From Ridgeia piscesae (Eukaryota; Annelida; Polychaeta; Sabellida; Siboglinidae), in the NCBI GenBank assembly GCA_025642075.2, contig JAODUO010000076.1, forward strand, positions 271,001 through 335,000: 64,000 nt of DNA, in the 5' to 3' direction. The notes beneath the pieces are model-generated. The model was not told the DNA's origin. It saw only the letters and a list, made by a program, of their open reading frames with translations, and searched no databases. Both the position numbers and the translations under genes were made by a program. Shown here one piece after another: positions 1-11,967 of this stretch; within the stretch, counting starts at the first letter, position 1, and each line of letters begins with the position of its first letter.

Positions 1-299
1 AAGATTTGGATTTTCTTTCATTTGTTTAGATGTGTTACCTATGTGTATTTTGGAAATTTTATGATTAATAAATCAGAAAAAAAACATGTTCACATTTTAA
101 ACGCATACATGGTGACCATCTTTAATTCTTTCTTAAACTGACGAATACGGATGACCAATATTTCTCATTATCTCAGCTGCTTTCGATTTTGGTCGCTGTA
201 CCACTGAATGGCAAGACATCAAATAAGATCAACCGCAAATGCATCACTGGTTCATGAGCGTAATGACGGTTACTACTGAACTATAAACATATAGATATA

Positions 300-1050
300 T
301 ACACACTAGTGTTTCGTTCAAATAGTTGAGGTTGGTAAGACCTATATGACATTTCAAACGACCATTCTGTCAACTAATTAAGATCATCTTGTAAATGCTG
401 TCTATCTGCACTTTTAATACTCCTAAACACTTTTGTATCGTCCGCAAACTTCAATACCTTGCTTGTTATGTCACCATCATATCATTGATATAGATTAAGA
501 ATAAAATAGATCCCAAAAATACTGATCCCTGCGGTACTAATCAACCAAGTGATCTTTAATTAGTCTTTCTAATAGTTTGCAAATAGCCGAAGTTAAAATA
601 ACTGGTCTATAGTTATATGACGTGTTTCTCGAGCCTTTTTTTAAATAATGGTATAATGTTTGCTTCTTTCCATTCTAACGGGACTATTCCCTACTCTCAC
701 GACAAATTGAACACTGTCGCAAGCGGTATGTTGATTTGTTCTACAATTTCCAATAGTAATTTGGGAGGAATCCAATCGACTCCAGGTGATTTATTATCCT
801 TCATATCTCTTATTTTCATAGCTACCATTTTTGGCGTTACAATTAGTTGTCCTAAATAGTCAGACTCTCTCCCTTCGAACTTAGTCTCTAGTACTTGTAA
901 TATACTAATATGTTCCTCGGTAAACACTGAACTAAAGTACTCATTTAGGTTTTCTGCCATTAAGAATCCCTCTGTTATTATGTTTCCATCACTACCTTCA
1001 AGAGGACCGACCTTATCCTGAACTGTGTGTTTACTTCGAACATACACATA
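300..1050 (-). pseudogene. L2-like LINE: decayed reverse transcriptase region
   Basis: Reading leftward from 1047, the frame gives an RT N-terminal region ending in VFNLS. After stops it continues with a tract containing KEANIIPLFKK, then a frameshift to YNYRPVILTS near 620-560. A deletion then removes the middle fingers/palm, because LVD (about 545) is followed directly by the VPQGS block (about 537-523). The palm box FADD is kept at 437-448. These motifs belong to APE-type non-LTR retrotransposon reverse transcriptases of the L2/CR1 group. The piece is in line with the endonuclease and ORF1 pieces to its right, so it is the 3' half of the same element. Several frameshifts and the palm deletion make it inactive. 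The clade call is by motif recall only. Confidence 0.85.
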
Positions 1051-1069
1051 ACAACTCTTGCTGTCATGT

Positions 1070-2060
1070 TTATATTAAAAGCAATTTTTTTTCATAGCTT
1101 CTCTTTGAATGTCTAATTTTAGCTGTAGCTTGATTAAGTGCGTCTTTATAAATGGCGTAGTCTTCTTCACTTCCAGTATGTTCATATGTGTTCCACATCG
1201 TTTGCTTGTACTTGATTTTTCTAATGGCTTCCTTCGATAAGTGTTTCTTCTTTGACAGTTTCCCCTGTTTTTTCAAGGGGACAAATTTGTTGACTACGCA
1301 GTCAATTTCATTCTTTAAGATAGTACAGCATTCTGTTGCTGTCTAATTCTTCAGTGTGTTATTCCAATCTATATTTGCTATATATCCCCTCATGTCTTCT
1401 TTTATGACAATTGTTCCTAAACGTAATTTTTCTATTCCTTTTTCCTTTTACCTTGATGATAAACTATATCTGGTTGTGATCACAACACCCCAGTGGCTCA
1501 TATATAATGACATTATTATAAAATTCCTTCTGTGAGTTCAAAACTATGTCCAACACGTTCTTGCCCCTGGTTGGTTCTAACACATGTTGAGAATGGAAAC
1601 TATCTTGTACTAAATTTAAAAACTCTTGATCCTCTCTCTCCCAGTACTCTGTAGAAATGTTCACTGTATATGCCCATAGTTAAAATCTCCCATAATAATA
1701 CAGTCTTGTTTATTCACTTCTTGTATAGGGTTATGTACTTCTTCATTCTCTTCTATGCTTATGTTTGGACTCCGATAAACTAGCCCAACAGTTAATGTTG
1801 AGTTTCCTGTAACTATGTTACACCAGACAGCTTCTTCACATTCTGCATCTTTTTTGATGATTTTATTTCATAAGCCTGGATGGATGCTTTACTATAAAAT
1901 AACTCCGTCTCCGGCATCTGATATATCGTTGGTGGCCCAGGATTCAGTTATTCCTATTATTCGAGGGTCAATATCTCTTCTACCATAATGTTTAGTTCAT
2001 TTCTTTTGTTTACTATGTTCCTTGCATTTAAACAAACACATTTATAAGCAATTCTGTAAG
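1070..2060 (-). pseudogene. L2-like LINE: decayed AP endonuclease and linker
   Basis: The linker between endonuclease and RT is open at 1276-1070 and is lysine/serine rich. The endonuclease is spread over several frames: CLNARNIVNKRNELN near 2030, a GITESWA block near 1935, GLVYRSPN near 1780, MGDFNYG near 1690, and the C-terminal part with LEPTRGKNVLD and CCDHNQI at 1664-1464. In the family these hold the catalytic E (TES), D (GDFN) and terminal SDH; here the SDH Ser is Cys (CDH). Internal stops and shifts show decay. It continues the same element as the RT at 300-1050. Confidence 0.85.
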
Positions 2061-2139
2061 GCTTTCGAGGCGTTTATTTGCTGATTTCTTTATCTATGCC
2101 TCTAGTATTTGGCTTCTCTGTGTGTCCCCCCTTGCGAAA

Positions 2140-2645
2140 CTAGTTTAAATAGTTGCAACCTGTTCCACTGTCCATAGATCGAAGCAGGTTCTCGGACGAC
2201 ACTGCTGCGCCATTTTCGCTTTGATGGAGGCCATCTCTCATATAGATGTCTTCTTTCCCAACAAAGTATCCCCACAAATGTACAAACCCAACTACTTCTT
2301 CTTCACACATCTGCTCTACTAGTGCGTTAATTGCCATCCTCTTGCAGTTTCTATAAGTTGCACCCCTTCCCCTCATCACTGGCAAGATTCCTAAGAGAAT
2401 AATCTGTTCAACTCTTGTCTTCTTCAATGTCTGTTACCAACTCTCTGTATTTCTACTATCCTGGTTGTTCCCTCCCTGTCTGCATTGTTCGTCCCTACAT
2501 GTACTAATAATATAGATCTTCTACCTACCCATTCAGTCACATGCGCTATCCTACCCCCCGGAAGACAAACAACAACGTCTTCTCCTTTGCTTAATGTCCT
2601 GTCTGTCTTTCGCAAATTAGAGTTTCTCTGTTCTCAATACAACTA
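2140..2645 (-). pseudogene. L2-like LINE ORF1: SGNH/GDSL esterase part
   Basis: Two overlapping frames (2615-2424 and 2427-2140) carry an SGNH-type esterase as found in ORF1 of L2/CR1 LINEs. LVHVGTNNADREGTT holds the family's GTNN block, and YMRDGLHQSENGAA holds the final catalytic D and H (DGLH). The first block (GDS) lies at the broken edge near 2630. A frameshift near 2425 splits the domain. The N-terminal part of the same ORF1 resumes at 4020, beyond an inserted LINE. Confidence 0.85.
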
Positions 2646-3530
2646 CTCTAACGAAAGGTGTCCCGCAAGGCTCTGTCCTTGGGCCACTGCTCTTTTCGTT
2701 ATACGTCCAACCTATCGGTGACATCATACGAGCCCATGGACTATTCTTCCATCAATATGCCGATGATTTACAGGTGTATGCTCATTTTGACTTGAACCAT
2801 TCTGCATTATTGGCTGCAGTTAAGCAAATGGAAGATTGTTTAGATGAGGTAAAAGTCTGGATGGCACGGAATTCTATGTTCATGAACGATGGCAAGACAC
2901 AATATCTTCCGATTGTGCCTAAGTCTGCAGAAGCAAAATTGGATAAGTGTGATTCGCGTTGGTATGGCTTCAATTACGGCTTCGCTTTGTGTTCAGTGTC
3001 TTGGTGTTTGCATTGATAGGCACCTTGACTTGAAAAAGCAAGTATCGCAAACTATAAGTGCTTGTTCTTTCTACCTGCGCAACATTAATCATATTAGCCG
3101 CTTTCTTTCCAGACCGACAAAGGAACGCGTTGTCAATGCCATTATCACATCACGGCTTGACTACTATAACGCACTCTTATACGGTACGTCTGCAGTTAAC
3201 ATCGCCCGTCTACAGCGTATACATAAAACGGCTGCAAGGTTGATTGTGCGTAGCCCGCGTAGCGACAGTGCCACACCCTTTTTACGCGAACTCCACTGGC
3301 TGCCCATTGTGTGCAGAGTTGATTTCAAGCTACTTGTATTCACTTACAAAGCCATGCACAACGACGCGCCAGTGTATTTGTGTGAACTCGTGTGCCCGTA
3401 TCAACCGAAAAGAACACTGCGCTCTGCGAACAATAACAAGTTAGAATTGAAACGTACCCGTACCAAAGCAATTTACCAACGGTCATTAAGACTTGTGACA
3501 ATCTCACCAGCTTCAAACGTCTACTGAAGA
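2646..3530 (+). pseudogene. CR1-like LINE 3' fragment: RT palm, thumb and C-terminus
   Basis: The open frame starts at the RT block LTKGVPQGSVLGP (about 2650) and reaches the palm box YADD at 2756-2767. It shifts frame near 2980, then runs to 3527 with the CR1-type C-terminus: SRLDYYNALLYG, RLQRIHKTAARL and LRELHWLPI. The 5' part (ORF1, endonuclease, RT fingers) is absent, the usual 5' truncation of a LINE copy. It lies inside ORF1 of the oppositely oriented L2-like LINE. At least one frameshift is present, and no start codon is needed because the fragment is internal. Confidence 0.88.
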
Positions 3531-4019
3531 CACATTTTTTGTCGTATTGCTTATTAGTGTAATTCGACATGAACATTATATCTTATATCTTTTTTTACTA
3601 GATTATTTGGTAACATTATCAATACATAGTAATACACTTATTTATTTGCATTATTGTTACGTAATTATTATTATTTTAACAGTTTCAACATATACTAAAC
3701 TATTTATTACTAATACATTATACCTATATCGTCAGTTATCAGTATAATTGTAATATAATTATACAATATACCGAATATTATGTATTTTATGACTAATACG
3801 TAATTTATTTATTTAAAAGTGCTACGCTATTTAATACCTTACTAATTTTATTTATTTATATACATATCTTTTTTTTATATTTATTAAACAAAAAATTGTA
3901 TTTGTCTTATTGTATACATATATCTTTTTATGCCGTTTAATTGTAATATGTTGTGAAGCGCAACGAACGTTTATGGATGTGGCGCTATACAAAATAAATA
4001 TTATTATTATATATTATAA
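3531..4019 (+). mobile_element. 3' UTR and tail of the CR1-like LINE
   Basis: An AT-rich 3' stretch ends at about 3950-4019 with a conserved tail: the words TGTGGCGCTATA and AAATAAA, then ATT/TTA trinucleotides. A closely similar tail recurs at 36145-36235 (plus) and 31755-31860 (minus). The tail stops exactly where the L2-like ORF1 resumes, so it marks the 3' insertion boundary. Confidence 0.75.
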
Positions 4020-4612
4020 TGCCCCCTCGATCACTGCTTCAGAGTAGCTCCTCCGTTTTGCATCTCCCTGGTTGCTGACCTTTTCCGCTGCCGCTTTCTC
4101 TGTTGTTCCTTTCTTTCCTGCCTCTTTTCTTCTGTCATCATCCTTGTTATTCACTTCCGTTTGGTCACATCTACTCTCGCTCCCTTTCTTCCCTTCATCT
4201 TTCCTCCTGCCGCATATACCTGCCCCTTGTCCCACCCTCCTTCTCTACTGTCACTTTCTCCCCCGTCATGTCATGTTTTCTGTTGTTCTTTCTCCATTTG
4301 TTTTCCTTGCAATGACCCTCCCTCCTCTCAGTCTTCTTTACTCATCCGTCTTGTCCCTACATTGCTCCTTCCGACCTCTCTCTATTCCATTCGTCTCTTT
4401 GGTCATTCTCGTATCCATCCCCTTCATAATATCCGTTAGCCTAGCTAACTCTGCTGTCAGACAGTCCACTTTCCAACACCCTAAACATTGGAACGTAAAC
4501 CCTTCCTCCGTTGTCTCTTACCAAGACTTTCTGCACCCCGATACGGCAAAATCCACCAAGCTGTGGCAGTGGTCACACACCAAGTGCCTTCTTGCCTTCA
4601 CTTGCCGCTTGC
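4020..4612 (-). pseudogene. L2-like LINE ORF1: N-terminal PHD-like finger and basic region
   Basis: Reading leftward from about 4602, the frame opens with a CxxC pair (HLVCDHCHS) and, after about 25 residues, a second pair (FQCLGC). ELARLTDIMKGMDTRM follows, a layout like the PHD-type finger plus coiled coil of L2/CR1 ORF1. After stops and a shift, a basic stretch ends with RRSYSEAVIEGA at 4020, where the frame meets the tail of the inserted CR1-like LINE. It would continue directly into the esterase piece at 2645. Confidence 0.72.
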
Positions 4613-4804
4613 AAGGTGCCATATTACGATTTCTCAAAATCAACTTAGTATATACCAACTTAATCTTTAGAAAGACTGTTTGTTTATTGTTTACAGCAAC
4701 TGCAGCACACTTTATGTTATAAACAACTTACTACCTACGCTACCATGAATAATAAGTTTAGCCTGTACTGGTACCATTCGCTAGCATAGACACTACCTAT
4801 ATAA

Positions 4805-5202
4805 ACAAACTAGGGTTTCCTACTAAAACGCTTGCTTATTTGTAATAACAATGGCACCTAATCAGAGAATTATCTGATATATGTAGCTGTTATGTTTATT
4901 ACGTTATCTGTTATATATTACATCAATTAATCAGACTTGCAATTTTTTTTACAAATTTGTTAAAAGCTAGATTACCCTATTTTCACCCACTATAATAGTC
5001 TGCACAAACTAAGTAAGGTTTCCTACTAAAAAGCTTGTTTATTTTTAATATCAATGATACTTATTCAAAATATTATCTTACATATGTAGTAGTTACGCTT
5101 ATTGCTTTATCTCTTATATCAAATAAACATATTTGCTGAATCTTGTTTACAATTTTGCCATGGCTAGATGACCCTATTATCACCCATTATACTAATCTGT
5201 TC
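4805..5202 (+). repeat. Two-copy tandem repeat, unit 199 bp
   Basis: Copy 1 (4805-5003) and copy 2 (5004-5202) share the start ACAAACTA, the core GTTTCCTACTAAAA, a central ATATGTAG block and the end CACCCAYTATA. They are diverged, with substitutions and small indels throughout. No coding capacity is seen. Confidence 0.7.
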
Positions 5203-5267
5203 AAAAATACTGTTAACTAACAAATTTAAACCAAAACTACTACTCAACATATATCTAGTACAACTTT

Positions 5268-5513
5268 ATGAGAAACTTTAACACAAGAATAATACTTATC
5301 AATCAATATTTCCGCTTGGTTTTCAACTTTTATTCACCAACAATTTCAACCATCTACATCCGCCAATTTTCCCGCCAACTTACTGCAATAGTTCACGAAC
5401 TTGATGATTGTACCCAGCACATTGACTCCGTTTTTAATGATGTCGTGAACTCACCAACGGTGCCTTCACTTTATGTTTTGCAACATTGGAAACGCTGCCC
5501 CAACTACGCTTAA
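5268..5513 (+). other. Unassigned 81-codon ORF
   Basis: An open frame from ATG 5268 to 5513 encodes a predicted 81-residue peptide containing LTAIVHELDDC and LQHWKRCPNY. I do not recognise a family. It has no splice or promoter context and sits between a tandem repeat and a SINE, so it may be chance or a TE relic. Confidence 0.15.
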
Positions 5514-5904
5514 GTTTATAGTTGTCATTTAGTGTTGCTGTAATAACAAGCACGAGGCTGCGTAGGCTGCTTTTACGAGTATGCATTTTATGAATGCATT
5601 TATTTAATGTATTATTAGTTATTGTTATTATGTATTATTATTATTATGTTTATCTTTCTTTTTTTAATATAGCAGAATTTGTTACGTGCTTCTCTTAATA
5701 TGTTAAACATTATATATGTATCTTACTTATTATATAATCATTTTAATTTTAATATAATATCATACGTACATGTACCTATGTTTTTATATAATTTTTTTAT
5801 TCCATGTTTGTACGTGCCTATGTACTATGAGATACGGCGTTTAGAAATGTTGGTTGTAAAACATACACTAATAGTAATACATATGGGAATCCTACAGCGC
5901 TTTG

Positions 5905-6208
5905 TAGGGGAGCGGTGGTCGCGCGGTAGAGCGCCGGACTGTCAATCGAGGGGACGGTGGTTCAATCCCACCTACCGCCGTTTCGAAACTTAGGCAATTT
6001 CTTCACCCCACATTTGCCTGTGTCTTTCGGAGGAGACACTAAAAGCCGGTGGTCCCTTCTGTCTGGTGTCTATGCCAGGGGAAGTAAAAGATCCCACACA
6101 GGGGGTAAATGTGTAACCTGTAGTGGACTCACAAATTCTACAGAAGAACAACTCCTGCGTTAGCCCAAATTTGGGCTGTTTGGAGGTAATCACCTAAGAA
6201 GAAAAAAG
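5905..6208 (+). mobile_element. tRNA-derived SINE, family A
   Basis: The head is tRNA-like: box A at about 5916-5932 (GGTCGCGCGGTAGAGC) and box B at about 5962 (GGTTCAATCCC). A non-tRNA body follows, with TTCGGAGGAGACACTAAAAG and GGTCCC. It ends in an AAGAAGAAAAAA tail at 6196-6207. This is the layout of a Pol III-transcribed SINE mobilised by a partner LINE. Confidence 0.8.
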
Positions 6209-6469
6209 CGCTCCCATTTTGCGGTGCTGTCAAAATCAGAGCTAGCTGCGTTCCGCAATGTATGGAATCACTCAAGACGCATGACGCTTCACGTATCTAC
6301 AAATCGCAGCCGTATATATGGAATCTTAGCTTTATGCTATGATGGTTTATGATGTATGTGATTACACAATTCCAAATAAAGACTACTTACAACTGACATG
6401 CACGCACTCAAGGCTGACTAAAGAACTTGAATTTGACATCATATCGGTAACCAATAATGCAATCCCAAA

Positions 6470-7460
6470 GCGAGTGAACATCTGAACATGGACGAGACAG
6501 CACATAAACAATAGGCAGAGTATGTGGCTGAAAGGATAAGCGGTGATGCCAGCCTGTTAGCACCTATCATGAAACAAAACAACAACATACAGAGGTCTGA
6601 CGGCAAGAGGCTTGCAGTCAATAGACCAGACAAGACAGTAGAAACCAAGGAACGATGGTACTTGCCCAGTCAAGCAAGGACTTGGGCCAGAACCAACGCT
6701 CAGACGACTACTGAAGCAAATAATGGAATCGTGGACTTTGCATCTGCTGAGGTCGCTGGACCCCATATAAGAAAGAAGACTGCGATCGTAGATGGCGTGC
6801 AGGTTGTCCAAACACGTATGAAGAAGTTTGTAGTGGACTTTACTTACCTGGGTAGTCTCATATGTAGACACAATGGAGCCCACAAATACATTAAAGCAAG
6901 ACTGGGAAAAAGCCCGCTGTGATTTTTGCCAAACTTCAGACCATTTGGAAGTCCAAGCAGTATACCATAACAATAAAGTTAAGACTCTACAACAGTAATG
7001 TGAAGTATATTTTACTGTATGGCACAGAGTGTTGGCGAGTGGTTAAAAGGGACATGGCAAAGATCGATGCCTCCCATAATGGATGTTTAAAAAAAAGATC
7101 TGCCAGATATTCTGGCCGAACAAAATATCTAACGTGGAACTCCACACGAAGACGGGCTGCAACAGTGCTGTCCTGGAAATTAAACACCGACGACTGAGGT
7201 GGCTAGGACACGTCCTGAGAGTGCCTAAAGAAAGTATCCCCAAAGTTGCCCTAAGATCTAAGATGGACGCCACCCGGAAGAAGGAAGCCAGGACGATCAA
7301 AGACAACATGGCGAAAGACAGTAATGGCTGAGCTACAAGATGTAGAGCTCTCGTGGGGCAAAGCTCAAGCTGCAGCAAAGCACAGGACCTTGTGGAGGAA
7401 CATTATTGTTGTAGTCTTATGTCGCACCGGGGACGAAAAGGATAAGTAGGTAAGTATTGT
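6470..7460 (+). pseudogene. RTE-like LINE, 5'-truncated C-terminal fragment
   Basis: Three frames in series (6524-6922, 6919-7197, 7083-7331) hold the post-palm part of an RTE-like endonuclease-reverse transcriptase. Markers are DFTYLGSLIC, IKARLGK, KLRLYNSNVKYILLYG, QIFWPNKISNVELH and HRRLRWLGHVLRVP. The catalytic palm and everything upstream are missing. The 3' end has a short repeat of TAAGTAGG type near 7446. Frameshifts near 6920 and 7090 inactivate it. Confidence 0.85.
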
Positions 7461-8880
7461 CGTAATAGCGTAATAGAGTAGTATATATGATCGTCCCAAA
7501 GAGTAGTAATTTCATTATGCAAAGTTGATTATAATTAATCCTACTGGATTGCTTGCTCCTCAGTAAGTAGGTTTAGCCACCAAAATTAAAATGTTTTGAG
7601 CTGAGATAGTGAGAAATATAGGTATGCAGTGTCCGTCATTTTAAGAATGCATGATGACGCCATAAATGCGGTAAATATGATTTTTCAGATTCACTACATC
7701 ACGTTTTTAAAAATATACATGCTTCAAATATTCAACGAAAATAGCCAACAAACCGAAATAAAACGTAAGATATGTGGTTTTGTATAATGTACAATATACG
7801 AATAAATATTAGTTATTCTTGTATCGTTCATAATTTACCTCGCCTCAGTATATTGAGCTCAGAGTCGTTTCTTGAACACAAGATATCTCTCTATATATAC
7901 AACATATGTTTGTATATCTACAATGTCAATTTAACTTGATTATTTCACTCAATTAATTAAAATCGACGCAGATGAGTTGGATATTTATCTTAAATGGGTT
8001 CACACTATATCAATTACTATATTGCGTAGGGGGAGAAAGTTTCCCAGATGATTGGTACGTATCTGCATATACAACGTGTGAGAGGCATCCAGCCTAATAT
8101 TTGTAGCATTCATGTAGCACTGGAAATAATTATTTTAACACTATTTACGACATAAATGTATCTTATGTGAAGGAGTAGCAAGACGTTGGTGTCTCCTAGC
8201 GGAATAGGCCAGTGGTATCCTGGCGGGTTTAACTAGGCACTATGAGGGACTTAGTTGTGTACGCGTAAGGATATATGTCAACGTAATTAGCCCGGCAACT
8301 GCAGCCATTGTTTTCTGTTCCATTAGCTGTTCAACGTGAGAGGAAGAGTTGCGCGTGGTTCACAAACGATTGGAGTTATTTGGTTACAGTTATATTTGCC
8401 TGGTCATACGTGGTTATTTTGTCTCCCACCCACCTCCCTGTGCCACACTTGATGTACACTATAGTTGTTTTGAAGCTTTTCCCTGTTGCAAAATAGGTAC
8501 ATGAGGATTTTAGGGCGGTAAATAAAGTAGGTGGTTTAACAGGAGGCGGCGGAGTGACCCCCAGCGATACGATGTCGATAGTAAATGTAGTGTAAAGATA
8601 AGTGTTAATATCTGTCATTGGTAATGTGTTTAGAATGTGTAGGTCTTGCTTAACAAGACCATGGGTACCGGCATGCTTACTGTGCACATGTATGGTTTGT
8701 GTGGGGGGGCCATCACATGATTTATCTATTAGAATAAAGCAATGTTACTGAATTGGCATATTTCAATCATCACTTTTCTTGCGTTGCTGCTTTGCATGTA
8801 CGTATGGGCTGTATGTACAGCGGGTACATACAGGTGTGTTTTGCCGGTATCGGCGTGCGTTTTAGGCGTCCCGTTCCTAC
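7461..8880. other. No feature recognised
   Basis: Mostly AT-rich sequence with short scattered ORFs on both strands and no family signal. The missing C-terminal exons of the alpha-2/delta gene would be expected to start here or further left, but none is convincing. Confidence 0.4.
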
Positions 8881-9014
8881 CTGGAAGATAGTATTTTCCA
8901 CGTCTCCTTGAATAATTTGACCGTAGGTGTCTATGCGTGGATCTGTTTCTTCATTGGTCATATAATTAATCGGCTGAAGGAATGCCGTCATGGGGAACTT
9001 AACCACATTCTTGC
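8881..9014 (-). CDS. alpha-2/delta-like exon E13
   Basis: 134 bp with acceptor ATTTCAG and donor CAG|GTAGG. It starts by completing a Gly codon after E12 (phase 1) and ends in phase 0. The product contains VVKFPMTAFLQPINYMTNEE and ends ENTIFQ. It lies where alpha-2/delta proteins have the segment following the Cache domain. It is the last exon I can place, so the protein is incomplete at its C-terminus. Confidence 0.7.
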
Positions 9015-9908
9015 CTGAAATGTCACATCAGAAATGTCAACTCATAGCATATTAAAAATACGATTATTACCTTTGACGAACGCCACAGCGAGCGTTGGCA
9101 TCATCGTTCCGCGTTGTGATTGCATTATAGGCGATTCATTTTATAATTCAACCTCATAATCACTCATGTGAGGTTATAAGTATATTATGAAGATTAACTG
9201 AAATGACACTTTTAATTCCAAATCAGAAAATACATTAAAATAGTGTGTGACTGTTCAAATAATGTCTTAACACTCTGTTCAAATACCTCCTGATCGCGTT
9301 TTACTGTATATTTTTGTATTGTTTTTTTGCGACACATAGCGGCCGTTTGTGACGTTGTGTTATTTAACACGGGGTTGATGTACATGTAAGTTGGTGTTTC
9401 GTAAAAATGCAGTCACGGAATGCAATAATTATGTTTTATAACAAAATATAGATAATAATCTTATCTAGATACTCGTCGCTGGCTGTACATAGGAATTGTA
9501 TTTATTTTTCATTTCCGTTTGAACACTTCGAATGATTGAATTTTCAATGGAATCTAACATGTTGTTGTTATATCGCAGTTACGATATATCAATATCCCGT
9601 TAAGTGTACCTATGGTTTATTGTTAGGTTTTGAGTTATTGCCGTTTCAAAATAAAACGAAGGGTTATTATATAAGCGTCTACTGGTATAATGCATGATCG
9701 GACAATGACCGTGTTCACACCGTAAGACCTCAGAAGTAAACACAACTCGCGGGTACATCCAACGAAAACGTGTTGGTAAGATTGTTGTCTTTACTGTTAT
9801 ATTAATTTACGCAACAGCAATTTCAGAGAGAGCGGGAAGGTTCAGTTTTAGCCATACTAAAATTCGGGCGACCCTCAGCTTCATTGTCGTCATCAACATT
9901 TGCCGAAC
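9015..9908. other. Intron between E12 and E13, no other feature
   Basis: AT-rich sequence; I recognise no coding, RNA or repeat feature apart from the (TA)n tract that follows. Confidence 0.4.
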
Positions 9909-9973
9909 AATATTATATATATATATATTATTGATAATATATATATATATATATTATAATATTATATATATTG

Positions 9974-10036
<63 letters not shown>
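9909..10036. repeat. (TA)n microsatellite with TTGATAA interruptions
   Basis: Alternating TA blocks are separated by two TTGATAA interruptions (9930-9975); the longest pure run is about 9978-10028. Confidence 0.9.
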
Positions 10037-10675
10037 GATATGTAATTTTTGATTTGTTATTGCCTACACGTATATTTGTATGAACATTGACATATGGATA
10101 TATGAAAATTGGTAGTCTGACTAAATAACATAACAAGTAAAACTTTAGCACAAAGCCGTATCTTACGATGAACTGTACTTGTGACCTTATCAAAGAAGCA
10201 TATGGGACTGGATGTTTCAAATAAGTGATATATCGTACTTATTCCACAGTACATTTACCTTGTCCCCATAACGTTTTCCCTGATCAGACGGCTACTATTG
10301 TGGGACAGACCACGGGAGCACACACACCAAGGGTAGGTTTCGTGTGGCATACGTGAAATTACGCAATTACTTAGCGGCATGTGTTTTGTAAATAGCTGTT
10401 TTCCTATTGGACAAAAATCGCGTTATTTACGAAGACAGTAACCTAGCATCAAGAACGATCTTGGTGGTTTCCTGTAACCGGCCGCTGAGGACTAACTCTG
10501 CGCGGAACTACTACCGTGACGCCACCCAATGGTAGCCGCTTGGGGAACAGTGCTAAAAATAGTAGAAACCTTGCGTGAAAAACAGTAAATTGACAGTGAA
10601 ATAAGTTTAAAATACCATTCATTTAAAGAACTTATTGTAAACAATGATGCTTAAATGTCATGCATTAAAACGTAC
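10037..10675. other. Intronic sequence, no feature recognised
   Basis: Non-repetitive sequence between two microsatellites. No coding or RNA feature could be supported. Confidence 0.35.
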
Positions 10676-10839
<164 letters not shown>

Positions 10840-11067
10840 CGAAACATACATACGCACGCGCATGGTCGATTATAGTTACATGCAATTTGCGATTTATAAG
10901 TATACCGTATTGAGGAACTATGAGTATACAACATATTACTAATAGCGTCCAATGGGTTGGCTAATTAAAATTTGTGGATTATTGTTACACATATTTGAAA
11001 ATGCCTTTTTATTCCTCATAAATGCAAATATTAAACAAAATAATAACATCACACAACACGTACGAAC

Positions 11068-11236
11068 CTTGAGCGGAAATTCGGCTGATATATGAACATT
11101 TCCCGACTTTATGAATGTTGATGAAATTGTGATACGTAAAGTCAAAATCAAAAGGCCTCTTCTGGGTAAAGTTTAATTCCGCTTCGTCTATGTGATCGGC
11201 AACTACCACGCATATGGCATATTGCATGTCTTTGAT
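11068..11236 (-). CDS. alpha-2/delta-like exon E12
   Basis: 169 bp with acceptor CACTAG and donor CAAG|GTTCGT, entering in phase 0 and leaving in phase 1. The product begins IKDMQYAICVVVADHID, matching the position where alpha-2/delta proteins have the 'DYSLALVLP' strand after the Cache exon. FTYHNFINIHKVGKC and SRISAQ follow. The joins E11|E12 (HA|IKD) and E12|E13 (AQ G KNVV) are both in frame. Confidence 0.8.
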
Positions 11237-11827
11237 CTAGTGTGTCATAAATATGTATATGTCACATTATCGTTATCGCAGCACTGAGCATAAACAACAC
11301 ATGCCTGTGTTACACAAGCTGTACATTACGAATTATATTACTTACTTTACTTACATCTCTCACTTAACGTATTCACATTAAATATGTTGACCGGAAGATA
11401 TATCTTAAGTAACCAAAAAATTGTGAATTAGCCTAAATTCGAAAACTTCTAAATCGACCAACCACGCTCTAACGACTCAAAAGTATCCGTTCGCTCACCT
11501 GTGTGAATACGAATACGTTAAGTGAGCGCAGTGGACAAACAAAACATACAAGTGACAGCTATCCGATGAATTAACCGAGAGAAAATTTGTGTTAAACTGC
11601 CACTGCAGGTATTTGGAGAGCCTAGGTATGTTTGTTGGACCAGCCTCAAGAGGAAATTGCAGGTAATACGCCCTTCTCCAACTTATCCTCTACTGATCCG
11701 CCCATAAATGGTTATCAAGTGTAAAGTGTCCTTGTAATATTAATATTACGCTACGGTTGTTGAAACATTTATCATGACAAATGCTGCGCGTGTAACATAC
11801 ATGGAACAAGACTTATAAGTAACAAAC

Positions 11828-11939
11828 CGCGTGCCATATGTATAATTGATCGATGACAATATCATGGATTGCATCATCCGGTGCTAGGCCTGGAGTGACA
11901 ATGCGTTTCACCTTGATCTTCTTCTCTCCAGACTCGCCT
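11828..11939 (-). CDS. alpha-2/delta-like exon E11 (post-Cache strand exon)
   Basis: 112 bp with acceptor TTATTCAG and donor GCG|GTTTGT. The first base completes an Arg codon begun in E10, and the exon ends in phase 0. The product RGESGEKKIKVKRIV... ending LYIWHA aligns by eye with the alpha-2/delta 'DGESGEKTF...TYTWTPV' segment. A near-identical copy of this exon lies at 12617-12728. Confidence 0.85.
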
Positions 11940-11967
11940 CTGAATAATATAGAACGCATATCTCATT

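Noticed and set aside
4072..4722. 216-codon plus-strand ORF rich in Ser/Phe/Leu/Pro
   Set aside because: It is the antisense of the purine-rich L2-like ORF1; the minus strand gives the finger and SYSEAV motifs.
5905..5985. A genuine tRNA gene
   Set aside because: Boxes A and B are present, but the block continues into a SINE body and A-rich tail, and no good acceptor-stem pairing was found.
8059..8119. Possible next alpha-2/delta exon (acceptor TTTCCAG, donor ATAC|GTACC, phase 0, product starting CYMNATNIRLDASH)
   Set aside because: Splice signals and phase fit E13, but 20 codons with no recognisable match to the family are too little support.
8376..8687. 103-codon minus-strand ORF with a TPPPPVKPP stretch
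   Set aside because: No domain, no matching splice phase to E13; probably chance.
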